Origin: Oscillibacter sp.
Lineage (GTDB): Bacteria; Bacillota; Clostridia; Oscillospirales; Oscillospiraceae
Direction of reading: 5' to 3'
Assembly (NCBI GenBank): GCA_017937405.1
Contig: JAGBDS010000026.1
Span: forward strand, 1-53,541
Length of the DNA stretch: 53,541 nt
How positions within the stretch are numbered: position 1 is the first letter of the stretch; each line of letters starts with the position of its first letter. Below are positions 24,200-35,080 of the stretch, piece by piece. Both the position numbers and the translations under genes were made by a program. Below the pieces are notes generated by a model that saw only the letters and a list, made by a program, of their open reading frames with translations, did not search any database and was not told the DNA's origin.

Positions 24200-27100
24200 T
24201 TACCGGAGCCACTTGTTCAGCGTTCTTGCCAGGGCGTTCAGGTCCAGGGGCTTGGCGATATGTTCATTCATGCCCACGGTCTTGGCCGCCTGGACATCCT
24301 CCGCAAAGGCATTGGCTGTCATGGCGACGATGGGCACCTGCTTGCAGTAGTTCCGGTCCATGGCGCGGATGGCTCTTGCGGCATCGTAGCCGTTCATCTT
24401 CGGCATCTGGATGTCCATGAAGATGATGTCGTAATAGCCGTCTGGGCACTCATTCACCATATCGATGGCTTCCGTGCCGTCAGCGGCGCGTTCAACAGCG
24501 ATCCCTGTCATCTCCAGGATCTCCTTGGCGATCTCCGCATTCAGTTCATTATCCTCCACCAGCAATGCGCGGCAGCCTGCAAGATCCATCTTCCCCAGTT
24601 CAACAAGCGGCACCGCCTGTTCTTTGTGCTCCTCTTCCCCCACAAGGGCGGAGAAGGTCTTGGCCAGTCTGGAACGGAACAGCGGCTTGCTGATAAAGGC
24701 ATTCGCGCCGGCCGCCCGGGCCTCCATCTCAATATCCGACCAGTCGTAGGCGGAAATAATGATGATGGGCACATCGCCCCCGACCGCCTTGCGGATAGCC
24801 CTCGTGGTGGCGATGCCGTCCATATCCGGCATCTTCCAGTCGATGATGCAGGCAAAGTAGTCCCGCTTCTCTTGGTGATGAAGCACAACTCGTTCGACGG
24901 CCTCTGCACCCGTGGAAACGCCCTCGGCCTTCATGCCGAAATCGTTCAGCATCCCGCAGCAGGATTCCAGGCTCAGCTCGTCATCGTCCGCCACCAGCAC
25001 GTCCAGGTCCACGAATTTATCATACCGCACTTCCACGGCGTCCTGGAGCTTCAGATACATGGTGACGGTAAAACGGGAACCCACACCCAGCTTGCTCTCC
25101 ACCTTGATGTCGCCGCCCATCATGCGGACAATATTCCGGCTGATGGGCATTCCCAGACCGGTCCCCTGGATCTTATCCACCCGGCCATCTTCGGCTCTGC
25201 TAAACGGCTCAAAGATCTGATCCAGGAACTCCTCGTTCATGCCGATGCCGTTGTCCTCAAAGATAAATTCAAAGCAGCCGACCTTTGCCTGGTTGGTGGG
25301 CTTTTCGGAAATGGAAATCCGTATCTTTCCGCCGTCCGGCGTAAACTTCACGGCATTGCCCATCAGGTTCGTAAAGACCTTCTGGATGCGGAGGCTGTCA
25401 CCGATCACCGCCTCATGGGTCACACCGGAAATGTTGACGCTGAGCTCATGGTGATGCTCCTCGATTTGAGAGCTGGTCATGCTCAGCAGGTTATCCACCA
25501 GGTCCGAGAGATTGAACTCCTCCTCGATCAAATCGACCTTGCCGGATTCGATCTTGCTCATATCCAGCACTTCATTGATGAGGCTGAGCAGGTGCTTGCT
25601 GGCCTGGGTGATCTTCTGCAGGCTGTCCTGCACGCGCTCTTTATCGTCGATATGGGCCACCGCGATGGCGGTCATGCCGATGATGCCGTTCATGGGTGTG
25701 CGGATATCGTGGGACATATTGGAGAGGAAGTCGGTCTTGGCCTTGTTTGCCGCTTCCGCCGCGTCATACGCCGCCTGCAGCGCCATTTCCTGCTGGCGCT
25801 CTTTCTTGATCAGGTCATCCACGTTTCTGGTGCCGATCACGGCCGCAAGACCGCCGTCTTTTTCGTGCACGAAAGAAACTCTTGCCTGAAGATAGATGAT
25901 CCCGTTATCTGTCAGTTTCTCGTAAGTCAGAGAATAATCTTTCCCATCTTCCCGGATATGGTCCAGCGACAGCTTTTCCACAAACTCACTGCGGCTTTTC
26001 TCCGAGACCAGTTCTTCGGCATAACTGCGCAGGCCCTTTGACCAGCAGCCGTTATGTCTTCGGAAATGGTCCGCGATGGCCCGGCCATCCTCATCCTCAG
26101 CGCGGTATGTGGTGACCGTATCCGTTTCCGGGTCAACCAGAAGGACGGAATAATATTCCGAGCCGAGACCTTCGATGATCTCCCGCTGCGTCTCCATCTC
26201 CCGGCTCTGCTTCAGCTGGCGGCGCATTTCCTCGTCTACATCACGTAAGCCGAGAATGAACGTGATCGCTCCGCTTCCGTCGACGGTTTTTACCACATTC
26301 ATTTCGTAATAGGAGATCACGCCGTTCATGTTTCTCCGGTAACCCAGCTTGTATAGCCCGACTTCCGGGACCCGCTCCAGAAGAACGGGCAACGCGGTGG
26401 ATGTTCTGAGTCGGTCCTGGTCTTCAGGGACGACAAAGATATCAATATATCTGGCAAGGACTGCCTCATAATCGCCCATCGTCAGCAATTCCTGGAGGAC
26501 TCCGGTATCCATACTGATCCCGTCTGTCCGGTAGAGGTACATTTTTCCCGTCTTTGCGTCGATTTTGAACAGGCTGCTGTATTCCTGGCTCAGCGCGCCG
26601 GAAACAGCCATCTCTTCCTGAAGGGACGCATTGACCTTCTCCACCGCGGCAAGCGCTTCCTCCACTTTCCGCTGCTGGGCAAGTTCCTGGAGTTTCTCCT
26701 CATCCACATTTTTGAAGCCGACAACGAATTCATTTCTGTCCCGGTTCGGCTTCACAAGCTGGCACTGGAAATACTGCACCAGATCATTGCGGAAAACCCG
26801 GTAATTGAAATAATAGGCCTTTTTATCGGACAGCAGGTCGTTCACGCCGGCCACAGTGCGTACCCGGTCAAACAGGTGCCGGTCCTCCTCCAGCACATCG
26901 TTCTCAATGTAAGTGCGGATATTCTGCTCGTAATTTCCGGCGGCGAACTTCTGGCCGTAGCGGTCATTCATGGTCTGCCCCATGCGGTAGCAGACAGCCT
27001 CGCAGGTATCCGCATTGACCGCATAAATATTCTCATAGGGAATGGCAAGAGCCTGGATGAGATTGTCCTGGGACGCCATTTCTTCTTTTTCGGCTGTGAC

Positions 27101-28483
27101 CCAGCGAAGCGCGCACAGCACCGTGCGGTTTCTCCCGTTCCCGTCTCTCTCAACAGGGATGAAACCGCACCGGCTCCAGCCGCCAGCCTTGCCCACATAT
27201 TCCTGAATCATGATCGGTTTGTCGTCCAGACGCGCGTCGATGGTGTCGAAATCCGTAAAACTGCGCATGAGCGGCTTGTGTGCGGCTCCCACCAGTTCAT
27301 CGGTCATGTGTTTCAGCGCCTCTCTGGCGTCGCCCTTTTCTCCCAACGTGTGGTGAATTTTATCAAGGGAAACGAGCTCCTGAAAGGTATTTTCTTCCAG
27401 GTTGATATAATAGAGCGCAAAATACACATTGCTCATAGCGCCGATGATGGCGGTATACTGCTTCTCTGCCGCAAGGAGCGCGGTGAGTTCCGCGTTGGTT
27501 TCCTGCAATTTCTGCTGCGCTTCCAGTTCCCTGATCTTTGTTTCATTGATGGACTGCGTGGCAAAAATCACATGGGTCAGCCGGCCGCTGTCGTCCCGGT
27601 CGCCCTCAATGAAGCAGCACTGCCCCCAGTTTTCTCTTCTCGGACCGGTAATGACGGTGCTTTGATACTGCTTCGATATGATACGGCGTCTGCCCAGTCT
27701 TTCCTCCAGCGTGGACAGGTCCACAAACTTGAGCATTTCATCCTTAAATTCCGGAGTTATCATATTCCGGCAGAAGTATATCAGCTGCTCCTGCGCATTA
27801 CCTGACACCCCGATATGCTCACGCACATTCGATGAGGAGGCCAACTCCGTGAAGTGGTTTTCATCAAGGTCAATATAGTACACAGATGTGTAGATCTCAC
27901 TCAGGGACTGAATGATCTTCATCCGGTCTACCAGTTTTTTGCTGATTTCTTCCCGGTCGGAATCCATCATGCGTTTTGTGGCAATCTCGCTGTAACAGGT
28001 AGAGGCTACGACAGACAGCAGCAGGAGGTCACCAGTATTTTTGCGGGGATTGTCCACACCGAGGAAGCCCACCACCGCATCGTTCACCACGATGGGCGCC
28101 GCCATCAGGCTTTCGACCCCCTGGGGTTCCAGGATCTGATACGTCTTTGAGCCGGGGACAAAATCCTCAGACAGGGAAGATATGTAAAACTCCCCCCGTT
28201 TCTCAAACGCCTCAAACCAGCAGTCCAGACCGTCAACAGAAATATTCTGAAGATTGTCGATCTCCGCGGAGATCCCGTCACGGCACCATTCGTAAGTATT
28301 GTTGGATACCGTGCGGTCCCGGTCCATCTCAAAAATATAGGAGCGGTCCGCGTCATAATATCCGCCGACATCCGTTAGGATACTGTTCAGCGTCTGTTCA
28401 TCTTTCGGCTTATCCAGATAGTCACGCAGAAAACGCTTGATCGCCTGTTCCTGTTCAGATATATTTCGTGTAAACTCGTTCAT
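24200..28483 (-). CDS. Hybrid sensor histidine kinase with several sensor domains and two receivers
   Basis: The 1427-residue protein has no membrane helix. A GAF-like domain (about residues 20-175) is followed by three or four PAS-like modules joined by coiled-coil linkers (to about 890), then HisKA with phospho-His925 in SNMSHDIRTPMNG, an HATPase domain (DNGIGM, GTGLGMPI), a receiver with Asp1215 (DWKMPDMDG) and a second receiver with Asp1357 (DIQMPKMNG). It must sense a cytosolic signal and pass phosphate on through an HPt protein; one is encoded at 45051-45428. The start at 28483 is preferred because AGAGGTG precedes it. Confidence 0.92.
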   Translation of the reverse strand: MNEFTRNISEQEQAIKRFLRDYLDKPKDEQTLNSILTDVGGYYDADRSYIFEMDRDRTVSNNTYEWCRDGISAEIDNLQNISVDGLDCWFEAFEKRGEFYISSLSEDFVPGSKTYQILEPQGVESLMAAPIVVNDAVVGFLGVDNPRKNTGDLLLLSVVASTCYSEIATKRMMDSDREEISKKLVDRMKIIQSLSEIYTSVYYIDLDENHFTELASSSNVREHIGVSGNAQEQLIYFCRNMITPEFKDEMLKFVDLSTLEERLGRRRIISKQYQSTVITGPRRENWGQCCFIEGDRDDSGRLTHVIFATQSINETKIRELEAQQKLQETNAELTALLAAEKQYTAIIGAMSNVYFALYYINLEENTFQELVSLDKIHHTLGEKGDAREALKHMTDELVGAAHKPLMRSFTDFDTIDARLDDKPIMIQEYVGKAGGWSRCGFIPVERDGNGRNRTVLCALRWVTAEKEEMASQDNLIQALAIPYENIYAVNADTCEAVCYRMGQTMNDRYGQKFAAGNYEQNIRTYIENDVLEEDRHLFDRVRTVAGVNDLLSDKKAYYFNYRVFRNDLVQYFQCQLVKPNRDRNEFVVGFKNVDEEKLQELAQQRKVEEALAAVEKVNASLQEEMAVSGALSQEYSSLFKIDAKTGKMYLYRTDGISMDTGVLQELLTMGDYEAVLARYIDIFVVPEDQDRLRTSTALPVLLERVPEVGLYKLGYRRNMNGVISYYEMNVVKTVDGSGAITFILGLRDVDEEMRRQLKQSREMETQREIIEGLGSEYYSVLLVDPETDTVTTYRAEDEDGRAIADHFRRHNGCWSKGLRSYAEELVSEKSRSEFVEKLSLDHIREDGKDYSLTYEKLTDNGIIYLQARVSFVHEKDGGLAAVIGTRNVDDLIKKERQQEMALQAAYDAAEAANKAKTDFLSNMSHDIRTPMNGIIGMTAIAVAHIDDKERVQDSLQKITQASKHLLSLINEVLDMSKIESGKVDLIEEEFNLSDLVDNLLSMTSSQIEEHHHELSVNISGVTHEAVIGDSLRIQKVFTNLMGNAVKFTPDGGKIRISISEKPTNQAKVGCFEFIFEDNGIGMNEEFLDQIFEPFSRAEDGRVDKIQGTGLGMPISRNIVRMMGGDIKVESKLGVGSRFTVTMYLKLQDAVEVRYDKFVDLDVLVADDDELSLESCCGMLNDFGMKAEGVSTGAEAVERVVLHHQEKRDYFACIIDWKMPDMDGIATTRAIRKAVGGDVPIIIISAYDWSDIEMEARAAGANAFISKPLFRSRLAKTFSALVGEEEHKEQAVPLVELGKMDLAGCRALLVEDNELNAEIAKEILEMTGIAVERAADGTEAIDMVNECPDGYYDIIFMDIQMPKMNGYDAARAIRAMDRNYCKQVPIVAMTANAFAEDVQAAKTVGMNEHIAKPLDLNALARTLNKWLR

Positions 28484-28598
28484 AGCACACCTCTGAAGCG
28501 TTATTTCCCCGCAGGAGCACATAGCGGTATCTTTGCGCGCTCCCTTGCGTCATCCGGCAGAATGAGCGTTCTGTTCTTTTGTATAAAAATTCACTTGC

Positions 28599-28627
28599 AT
28601 TTTAACATATCATATTTGAAAAGTCTA
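28599..28627 (-). promoter_or_regulatory. Promoter of the hybrid kinase gene
   Basis: On the minus strand TAGACT (28627-28622) and TAAAAT (28604-28599) are 17 bp apart, leaving a leader of about 110 nt before the ATG. Confidence 0.6.
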
Positions 28628-28659
28628 GATTAGTGCACAAAAAGCAAAAAGAGAAAATG

Positions 28660-28712
28660 GACATGTTTACCGGCCCACCCACACGAAAAATACCGTATGG
28701 ATGGGCCGGCTT
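28660..28712 (-). terminator. Terminator of the DUF6774 gene
   Basis: CCGGCCCACCCA (28670-28681) pairs with TGGATGGGCCGG (28698-28709). The minus-strand side continues into a T-rich tract; the + side reads CTTTT, so it may act both ways. Confidence 0.65.
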
Positions 28713-28913
28713 TTATAGCGCAGACAGGTCGGCGGCAGCCGCGTCTCCGGCGGCGGTGTTCTGGTCCAGTCTCTGGAGTGCCGCCAGGACGGATAACGTC
28801 GTACCAAGCTGGGTGAAGGCCAGCGCCGCCCGGGTCAGATCCTCCGGCGGCAGGCTCTTTGCCATGGCCACTGCCAGGGCGTACACGCTGCCGGTCTGTT
28901 CAATGGCATCCAT
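28713..28913 (-). CDS. Small DUF6774-like protein
   Basis: The 66-residue protein begins MDAIEQTGSVYALAVAMAKSLPPEDL and continues ALAFTQLGTTLSVLAALQ, a two-helix pattern I associate with the DUF6774 family of clostridial small proteins. The start at 28913 is chosen because GGAGGAGGGAG precedes it; the longer frame upstream is Arg-rich and has no ribosome site. No function is known. Confidence 0.7.
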   Translation of the reverse strand: MDAIEQTGSVYALAVAMAKSLPPEDLTRAALAFTQLGTTLSVLAALQRLDQNTAAGDAAAADLSAL

Positions 28914-28980
28914 GGGCTCCCTCCTCCCCCCACTCAGTATACGCCGTGAGAGCCTATGCGGCACCCAAACAGAGGCGGAG

Positions 28981-30168
28981 TTATCCTTGCTCCAAAAGTT
29001 TCACGAAATAAGCGCTCTTCGTTCGCAGGTCCGTGGGACCCTGATATTCCAGATGCAGAACATTCTTGCCCAGGGAGGCGATCACAAATTGGCGTCCGTC
29101 CGGCAAAGTGCGCCACCAAAAGCCATCCAGTTCCCCGCCGTCGAGCTGCTCCATGGGTATTCCGTTTTCAAAATGGGTCTGCCACTCTAGCAAATCCCGT
29201 TCCAAGGTGGGAGTCAGGTAGTCTGTCAGCAAGTGGTAATAACTGGTATTGGCACATTCCTCCGTGCCGCTGGGCAGGTCTGCGTGCTGGTAGGTCCAGT
29301 ACATCCGGGGTGCCAATTCATGCATCTTGAACTGGCTCCGGTAGAAGCCCGTACAGTCCCCCGGAACACCGTCCAGCTCCTCCAAATCCACATAGACCGC
29401 GTCCGGTCTGGGCCCTTCGCCAATTTTCGCGTCCAGGGTAAAGGCTGGGCCCCCTGAGGATGCAAAGAGGCTGCTGATCAGACACAGTACCCAGTACACG
29501 GCCAGTGTTCCCAGAACCACCTGGGCCAGCCGCTTCTGCCAATGGTAGGGACGGGGCCGATCCAGGGGGATACCCGTCCGCAGAGTACGGAGCAGGCGGC
29601 ACATCGTGCGGATGTCCAGGGCTCCCAGTACCAGTACCCATACCAAAAGCAGGGCACAGATCACTCCCCGCAAAGGAAGCCCTCTTTCCAGAGCAGTCCA
29701 AAGAGGCATCTGAGCAACGAACCAATTCCAGGTCACGAGACCTGTCAATGCCAGAATCATCAAAACGACCCCGGCGATGTTCCACGCCATACGCCGCCGC
29801 AGATAGCGGAAGCCTTCACCTTGAACCACCGGGTCGGTATCCAGCTCCGGTGCGCTGGGGTCACCGCACCGCCAAACGTGGTACAAACCCTTCATGGTGG
29901 TCACATATTCCCAACCCATGGAACCGTACAACTCCGCCCACTCCGTGTCCGGGGCCTTTTCCTTTTTCAGCAGAGGTTTTAAGCGATAACGGCACGGCTG
30001 ATGGTCTGACCGGTCAAAATGGCCGTAAATCCCCCGGAAGCCCACCAGACGGTAACCCTCCCGGGCCCGGTCCTCTAACCAGGTCTCGATGGCGGCCACA
30101 TCATAGGTAGACGCAGGGCGAGCCTCCTTGTAATCAGCATTCTTTACAGGGTCTTCGTTCCGTTTCAC
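28981..30168 (-). CDS. DUF2812 membrane protein (second copy in the PadR operon)
   Basis: The 395-residue protein starts at GTG with AAAGGAG upstream. Its N-terminal cytoplasmic part (about residues 20-110) is a DUF2812 domain (IETWLEDRAREGYRLVGF, WEYVTTMKGLYHVWRC). Helices follow at about 129-150, 165-185 and 210-232, and then a C-terminal outside domain. DUF2812 proteins regularly follow PadR regulators in Firmicutes, but their role is not known. It lies 14 bp after a related gene. Confidence 0.8.
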   Translation of the reverse strand: MKRNEDPVKNADYKEARPASTYDVAAIETWLEDRAREGYRLVGFRGIYGHFDRSDHQPCRYRLKPLLKKEKAPDTEWAELYGSMGWEYVTTMKGLYHVWRCGDPSAPELDTDPVVQGEGFRYLRRRMAWNIAGVVLMILALTGLVTWNWFVAQMPLWTALERGLPLRGVICALLLVWVLVLGALDIRTMCRLLRTLRTGIPLDRPRPYHWQKRLAQVVLGTLAVYWVLCLISSLFASSGGPAFTLDAKIGEGPRPDAVYVDLEELDGVPGDCTGFYRSQFKMHELAPRMYWTYQHADLPSGTEECANTSYYHLLTDYLTPTLERDLLEWQTHFENGIPMEQLDGGELDGFWWRTLPDGRQFVIASLGKNVLHLEYQGPTDLRTKSAYFVKLLEQG

Positions 30169-30182
30169 AGTGTTGCTCCTTT

Positions 30183-31304
30183 CTAGCAGAAATCCGCCAG
30201 GAGGCCGGCGTAATCATCCAGGTGGGCGGAGAGGTCGGCGCCTGTGTTGGTCCAGACGGTCAGCACCACTTTCCCCCGGCGGGCTGTCAGAACGGAAATG
30301 TCGCCGCTCTCCAGCAGGACGGCCTTGTCGAAGCCCGCCCGGTCCACTACCGTCAGGGCCGCGTCCGGCCACTGCTCCCGGAAGCCGTCCAGCTTCTCCC
30401 GGTACAGCGGGCCCGCCAGGGCGGAGAACAGGAGGCGGTCGTAAGTGGTCGTTACTTGGTTCTGGTCGGGGAAGAACTCTCTGACGCTATACCGCGCGAG
30501 GGCCAGGGGGGCCCGCTCCCGGGTGCCAAAGCTGGAATCCTCCCGGATGGAGGACGTCAGCGCGGGGTCCAGAACCTCCGCCGCCACATAGGGCAATTCC
30601 GGATTGTCCAGTGACATGTAGGCAGCATTGCCCGTCATCCCCAAGCCCACCAGATGCACAATCCAAAAGAGCAGCAGTAAGAGCTCTGTCAACGCCATCA
30701 GGCGGCGGCTTTTCCGCCAGTTGCCTGTGTGGGGCGGGGCAACGCCCGCGTCCAGCAGGTGTCTGATCCCGGAAATGCTCAGGAGCTTCCGAACACCGGA
30801 GAATATCCCCACGGCGCAGAGAAGCCACACCAGCACCAACTCCGGTCCCTTTCGCAGGAACCACTCCACCGTGGTTTCCTGAGAGATGCAATGATATAGC
30901 AGAAACACCGCCAGTGCCGCGAACAGAAAAAGCTCCAGCCAGCCCTGCCGCCAGGCACTTTTCAGGCTCTTGTCCCAGGCCCATTTCTGGGCCACGGGGT
31001 CGGATTCCAGCTCCGCCGCGGCGGGGTCATCACAGTAGTACACCTCGTAGTCATTCATCTGAGCGGCATAGGCCCAGCCCAGGTCCCGGTAAACTTCCAG
31101 GCGGGTCTCCCAGTCCTCCCTGGCCTCCGGCGCCCGGGGCTGAATGCGGACGCGGCATGGCGCGGGTTCCACCCGTTCCAGAACAGCAAACCAGCTCACC
31201 CAGGCTGTCAGCCGCCAGCCCTTGGCGGCCTCTTGCTCCAGCCAGACCTCCAAGGCGCCGGTCTCCCAGTCCTCGGCGGGCTTTAACGCAAATTTTTTCT
31301 TCAT
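30183..31304 (-). CDS. DUF2812 membrane protein (first copy, overlapping padR)
   Basis: The 373-residue protein resembles its downstream neighbour: DUF2812 domain at about residues 10-100 (LEVWLEQEAAKGWRLTAW, LGWAYAAQMNDYEVYYC), several membrane helices between about 118 and 230, and an extracytoplasmic C-terminal part. ATG at 31304 overlaps the padR stop (ATGA). The two DUF2812 genes probably arose by duplication. By analogy with PadR-controlled membrane proteins, a role in envelope or drug stress is possible but not shown. Confidence 0.8.
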   Translation of the reverse strand: MKKKFALKPAEDWETGALEVWLEQEAAKGWRLTAWVSWFAVLERVEPAPCRVRIQPRAPEAREDWETRLEVYRDLGWAYAAQMNDYEVYYCDDPAAAELESDPVAQKWAWDKSLKSAWRQGWLELFLFAALAVFLLYHCISQETTVEWFLRKGPELVLVWLLCAVGIFSGVRKLLSISGIRHLLDAGVAPPHTGNWRKSRRLMALTELLLLLFWIVHLVGLGMTGNAAYMSLDNPELPYVAAEVLDPALTSSIREDSSFGTRERAPLALARYSVREFFPDQNQVTTTYDRLLFSALAGPLYREKLDGFREQWPDAALTVVDRAGFDKAVLLESGDISVLTARRGKVVLTVWTNTGADLSAHLDDYAGLLADFC

Positions 31305-31618
31305 GTCCGTTCCTCCTCCCGATCGCCGTCGGCGACGCATAGCTTCAGGCGGCTTAGCTCCTGCCGGAACAGGGCCCGGCCCCGGTCTGTGATGGCGTAG
31401 GTCCGCTTGCGGCCCTCCACCGCCGTCTCCCGGATGAGCTCCTCCTCCTGGAACTTCGCCAGGATGGTGTACAGCGTCCCCGGGCCCAGGGGCACCCGGC
31501 CTGCCGTGGCGTTATCCACGAACCGCACGATCTCCGTGCCGCACCGCTCCTGCCGCAGCAGGCTCAGAAGAACGTAAAACATGCTCTCCGTCAGGACTTT
31601 TAAGGGTTCCTTCGCCAT
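31301..31618 (-). CDS. PadR-family transcriptional regulator
   Basis: The 105-residue protein has the short PadR winged helix: LTESMFYVLLSLLRQERCGTEIVRFV, GRVPLGPGTLYTILAKFQEEELI, and a wing with RKRTYAITDRGRALF. It lacks the C-terminal dimerisation extension of longer PadRs (subfamily 2). The start at 31618 follows GGAGAGG. The promoter upstream carries two matching operators, so it very likely represses itself and the two DUF2812 genes, and is released by an unknown ligand. Confidence 0.9.
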   Translation of the reverse strand: MAKEPLKVLTESMFYVLLSLLRQERCGTEIVRFVDNATAGRVPLGPGTLYTILAKFQEEELIRETAVEGRKRTYAITDRGRALFRQELSRLKLCVADGDREEERT

Positions 31619-31631
31619 GGGCCTCTCCTCC

Positions 31632-31689
31632 AATATCGTGTAACGATATTTCTTGGTTTCAGTATAATATCGTTTTACGATATTGTCAA
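31632..31689 (-). promoter_or_regulatory. PadR operon promoter with two operators
   Basis: On the minus strand TTGACA (31689-31684) and TATACT (31666-31661) are 17 bp apart, a near-perfect promoter. The spacer is filled by a 19-bp palindrome AATATCG-n5-CGATATT (31666-31684). A second palindrome of the same form lies at 31632-31650, between the start site and the ribosome site. Two operators of one design at promoter and leader point to cooperative repression. Confidence 0.85.
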
Positions 31690-31796
31690 CAGCAATGGGG
31701 AATTTTGGGGCGAATGGTAGGTTTTGAGGGTTGCTTCCAGCTGTGAGATTCCTGTACCATGGATTGCGGAAAAAACCACAGAAAGGAAAAAACGTC

Positions 31797-32579
31797 ATGA
31801 AGCGACAAGTTCTGTGCGGCCTGCTGGCCGCCGCGTCCCTCTCCCTCCCCGCTGGGGCCGCCCGGGCCGTGCCCGTTCAGGCGGACGGCACGGTGCTGAA
31901 AAGCGGCTCCTACGTGGAACAGGGTGTTACATACGTCCCCCTGCGGTACCTGCTGGACGCCATGGGCGGCTGGACGGTCTCCTGGGACAGCCGGGAACAG
32001 GAGGCCGTGGCGGTGTCCGGCTCTGCCCGGCTGGCGGCAGACCCGGCGGCAGACACCATCACCATCAGCGGCCGGGAATACGCCGGCCGTGTGACCGTGG
32101 AGAACGGCCGAACCTACGTCCCCCTGCGGCTGGTGACGGAGGCCCTGGGCGGCGGTGCCGAATGGGACCCTTACTTAGGCGGCGCGGCGGTGACCTCCGC
32201 CGGGGCGGCGCATGACGCGGCGGACCTCTACTGGCTCAGCCGCATCATCAGCGCCGAGAGCGGCGGCGAGTCCATGGAGGGGCAGATCGCCGTGGGGAAC
32301 GTGGTATTGAACCGGGTTGCCAGCCGGGAGTTTCCCGACACCATCCCCGGTGTCATCTTCGACCGGGTGGACGGCGTGCAGTTTGAGCCGGTGTCCAACG
32401 GCACCGTTTACAAGACTCCCACCGCCCAGGCCGTGGAGGCCGCAAGGCGGGTGCTGGCGGGGGAAAAGGTCATTGGAAACGCCATGTACTTCTATGCTCC
32501 CGCCCTGTCCCAGGGGGTGTGGATCAACGCCAACCGGACGTATTACAAGACCATCGGCTGCCACCGGTTTTATTTGTAA
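31797..32579 (+). CDS. Secreted cell-wall hydrolase, SleB type with copper-amine-oxidase-like stalk
   Basis: The 260-residue protein has a signal peptide (MKRQVLCGLLAAASLSLPAGAARA), a repeat pair of the copper amine oxidase N-terminal type (YVPLRYLLDAMGGWTVSWD, YVPLRLVTEALGGGAEWD; about 45-130) used as a wall-binding stalk, and a C-terminal hydrolase 2 domain (LSRIISAESGGESMEGQIAVGNVVLNRV) with the catalytic Glu of SleB/CwlJ enzymes. These cut spore cortex peptidoglycan during germination, but stalked forms also act on vegetative walls. Confidence 0.88.
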   Translation: MKRQVLCGLLAAASLSLPAGAARAVPVQADGTVLKSGSYVEQGVTYVPLRYLLDAMGGWTVSWDSREQEAVAVSGSARLAADPAADTITISGREYAGRVTVENGRTYVPLRLVTEALGGGAEWDPYLGGAAVTSAGAAHDAADLYWLSRIISAESGGESMEGQIAVGNVVLNRVASREFPDTIPGVIFDRVDGVQFEPVSNGTVYKTPTAQAVEAARRVLAGEKVIGNAMYFYAPALSQGVWINANRTYYKTIGCHRFYL

Positions 32580-32583
32580 GGAT

Positions 32584-32612
32584 TTGACTTTTCCCGGTAC
32601 GGGGCATAGAAT
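32584..32612 (+). promoter_or_regulatory. Promoter of the TIGR04255 gene
   Basis: TTGACT (32584-32589) and TAGAAT (32607-32612) are 17 bp apart, starting 5 bp after the hydrolase stop. Confidence 0.7.
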
Positions 32613-32644
32613 AAGGGCATCAAAACGCAAAGGAGCACATGACT

Positions 32645-33439
32645 ATGCTGTTTTCTGACCGGCCCAGAAGCCATTACCCCAATTCGCCCGCCCATGAGGT
32701 CATCTGCCAGCTCCGCTATCCTACCATTCTTACCATCAACGCCGTGGAGCCCGCCGACTTCCAGGAGGCCATCCGGGAGGATTTCCCCCAGTACGCCCGG
32801 CGGCAGGACGTGACGCCTCCCAAGGTCTCCGGCCTGGGTGGTCCTAATCCCCGGGTGGAGCAGCAGCCCGCTGTGACGAACTACCATTTCCTCTCTGCCG
32901 ACGGCAGATGGAAGCTGAACCTGACCAAGGATTTCATTGCCCTCTCCACCCTGCGGTACACCGGATGGGAGGATTTTGCCCGCCATCTGGACAAGCCTCT
33001 GGCGGCGTTCATCAAACTGTATAAGCCCGCCTATTTCCAGCGGGTGGGCATCCGCTATATCAACTTCTTCTCCCGCCAGAAGCTGGGGCTGGAGGATGTG
33101 CCCTGGGCGGAGCTGTTCGCCCCCGCCTATACCGGCGTTCTGAGGGAACCGGACGTCCGGGAGGACCAGGTGGCAAGCTGCGGCTGCGACCTGGTTCTGA
33201 AGCTGGATTCCTCCTGCCAGGCCAAGATCCACGCGGGGCCGGGGCGCATCCAGAACAACGCCCCCGGCGCCCAGCAGGACCCGGAAGTGAAGTTCATTTT
33301 CGACATGGACCTGTCCATGAACGGCCAGACCCCCTGCACCCTGGCTGCCGCCGCGCTGGAGACCCTCCACGGCCACGGCACCCGGGTCTTTGAGGGGGCT
33401 GTCACCGACCGCCTGCGGGACGCCATGAGCGTCTTTTAA
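32645..33439 (+). CDS. TIGR04255-family protein of unknown function
   Basis: The soluble 264-residue protein shows the TIGR04255 pattern: an N-terminal YPNSPAHEVICQLRYP, a middle NLTKDFIALSTLRYTGWEDF and the strand KPAYFQRVGIRYINFF. Members occur sporadically in bacteria, often near defence or toxin-type genes, and have no known function. The start at 32645 is 9 bp after AAAGGAG; the in-frame ATG at 32639 is 3 bp from it. It has its own promoter and a following terminator, so it is a single-gene unit here. Confidence 0.7.
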   Translation: MLFSDRPRSHYPNSPAHEVICQLRYPTILTINAVEPADFQEAIREDFPQYARRQDVTPPKVSGLGGPNPRVEQQPAVTNYHFLSADGRWKLNLTKDFIALSTLRYTGWEDFARHLDKPLAAFIKLYKPAYFQRVGIRYINFFSRQKLGLEDVPWAELFAPAYTGVLREPDVREDQVASCGCDLVLKLDSSCQAKIHAGPGRIQNNAPGAQQDPEVKFIFDMDLSMNGQTPCTLAAAALETLHGHGTRVFEGAVTDRLRDAMSVF

Positions 33440-33479
33440 GACACATTTGACCCCGCAAGGTAGTACCTCTCTCAGAAAC

Positions 33480-33527
33480 AAAAATCAGCGCCTTTGTCCT
33501 CTGCTGGAAAAGGTGCTGATTTTTTTG
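33480..33527 (+). terminator. Terminator of the TIGR04255 gene
   Basis: AAAAATCAGCGCCTTT pairs with AAAGGTGCTGATTTTT, followed by a T-run. Confidence 0.8.
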
Positions 33528-35023
<1,496 letters not shown>

Positions 35024-35040
35024 TCTTCTCTCCCCCTCTC

Positions 35041-35080
35041 TTTATATGCAAAGGGACCCGAACCGGATGGTTCGGGTCCT
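35041..35080 (+). terminator. gdhA terminator, left duplicate
   Basis: The stem ACCCGAACC/GGTTCGGGT is complete, but the right-hand TTTTGCATATA that would complete the outer palindrome with TATATGCAAA is missing here. It is found instead after the repeat element, at 35270-35280. Confidence 0.8.
35053..35080. repeat. 28-bp direct repeat flanking the element, left copy
   Basis: Identical to 35243-35270; it comprises the whole terminator hairpin from GGGACCCG to GGGTCCT. Confidence 0.95.

Noticed and set aside
24182-26041. A 619-codon open frame on the + strand opposite the hybrid kinase
   Set aside because: The minus strand frame has full kinase, ATPase and receiver motifs; the opposite frame has none.
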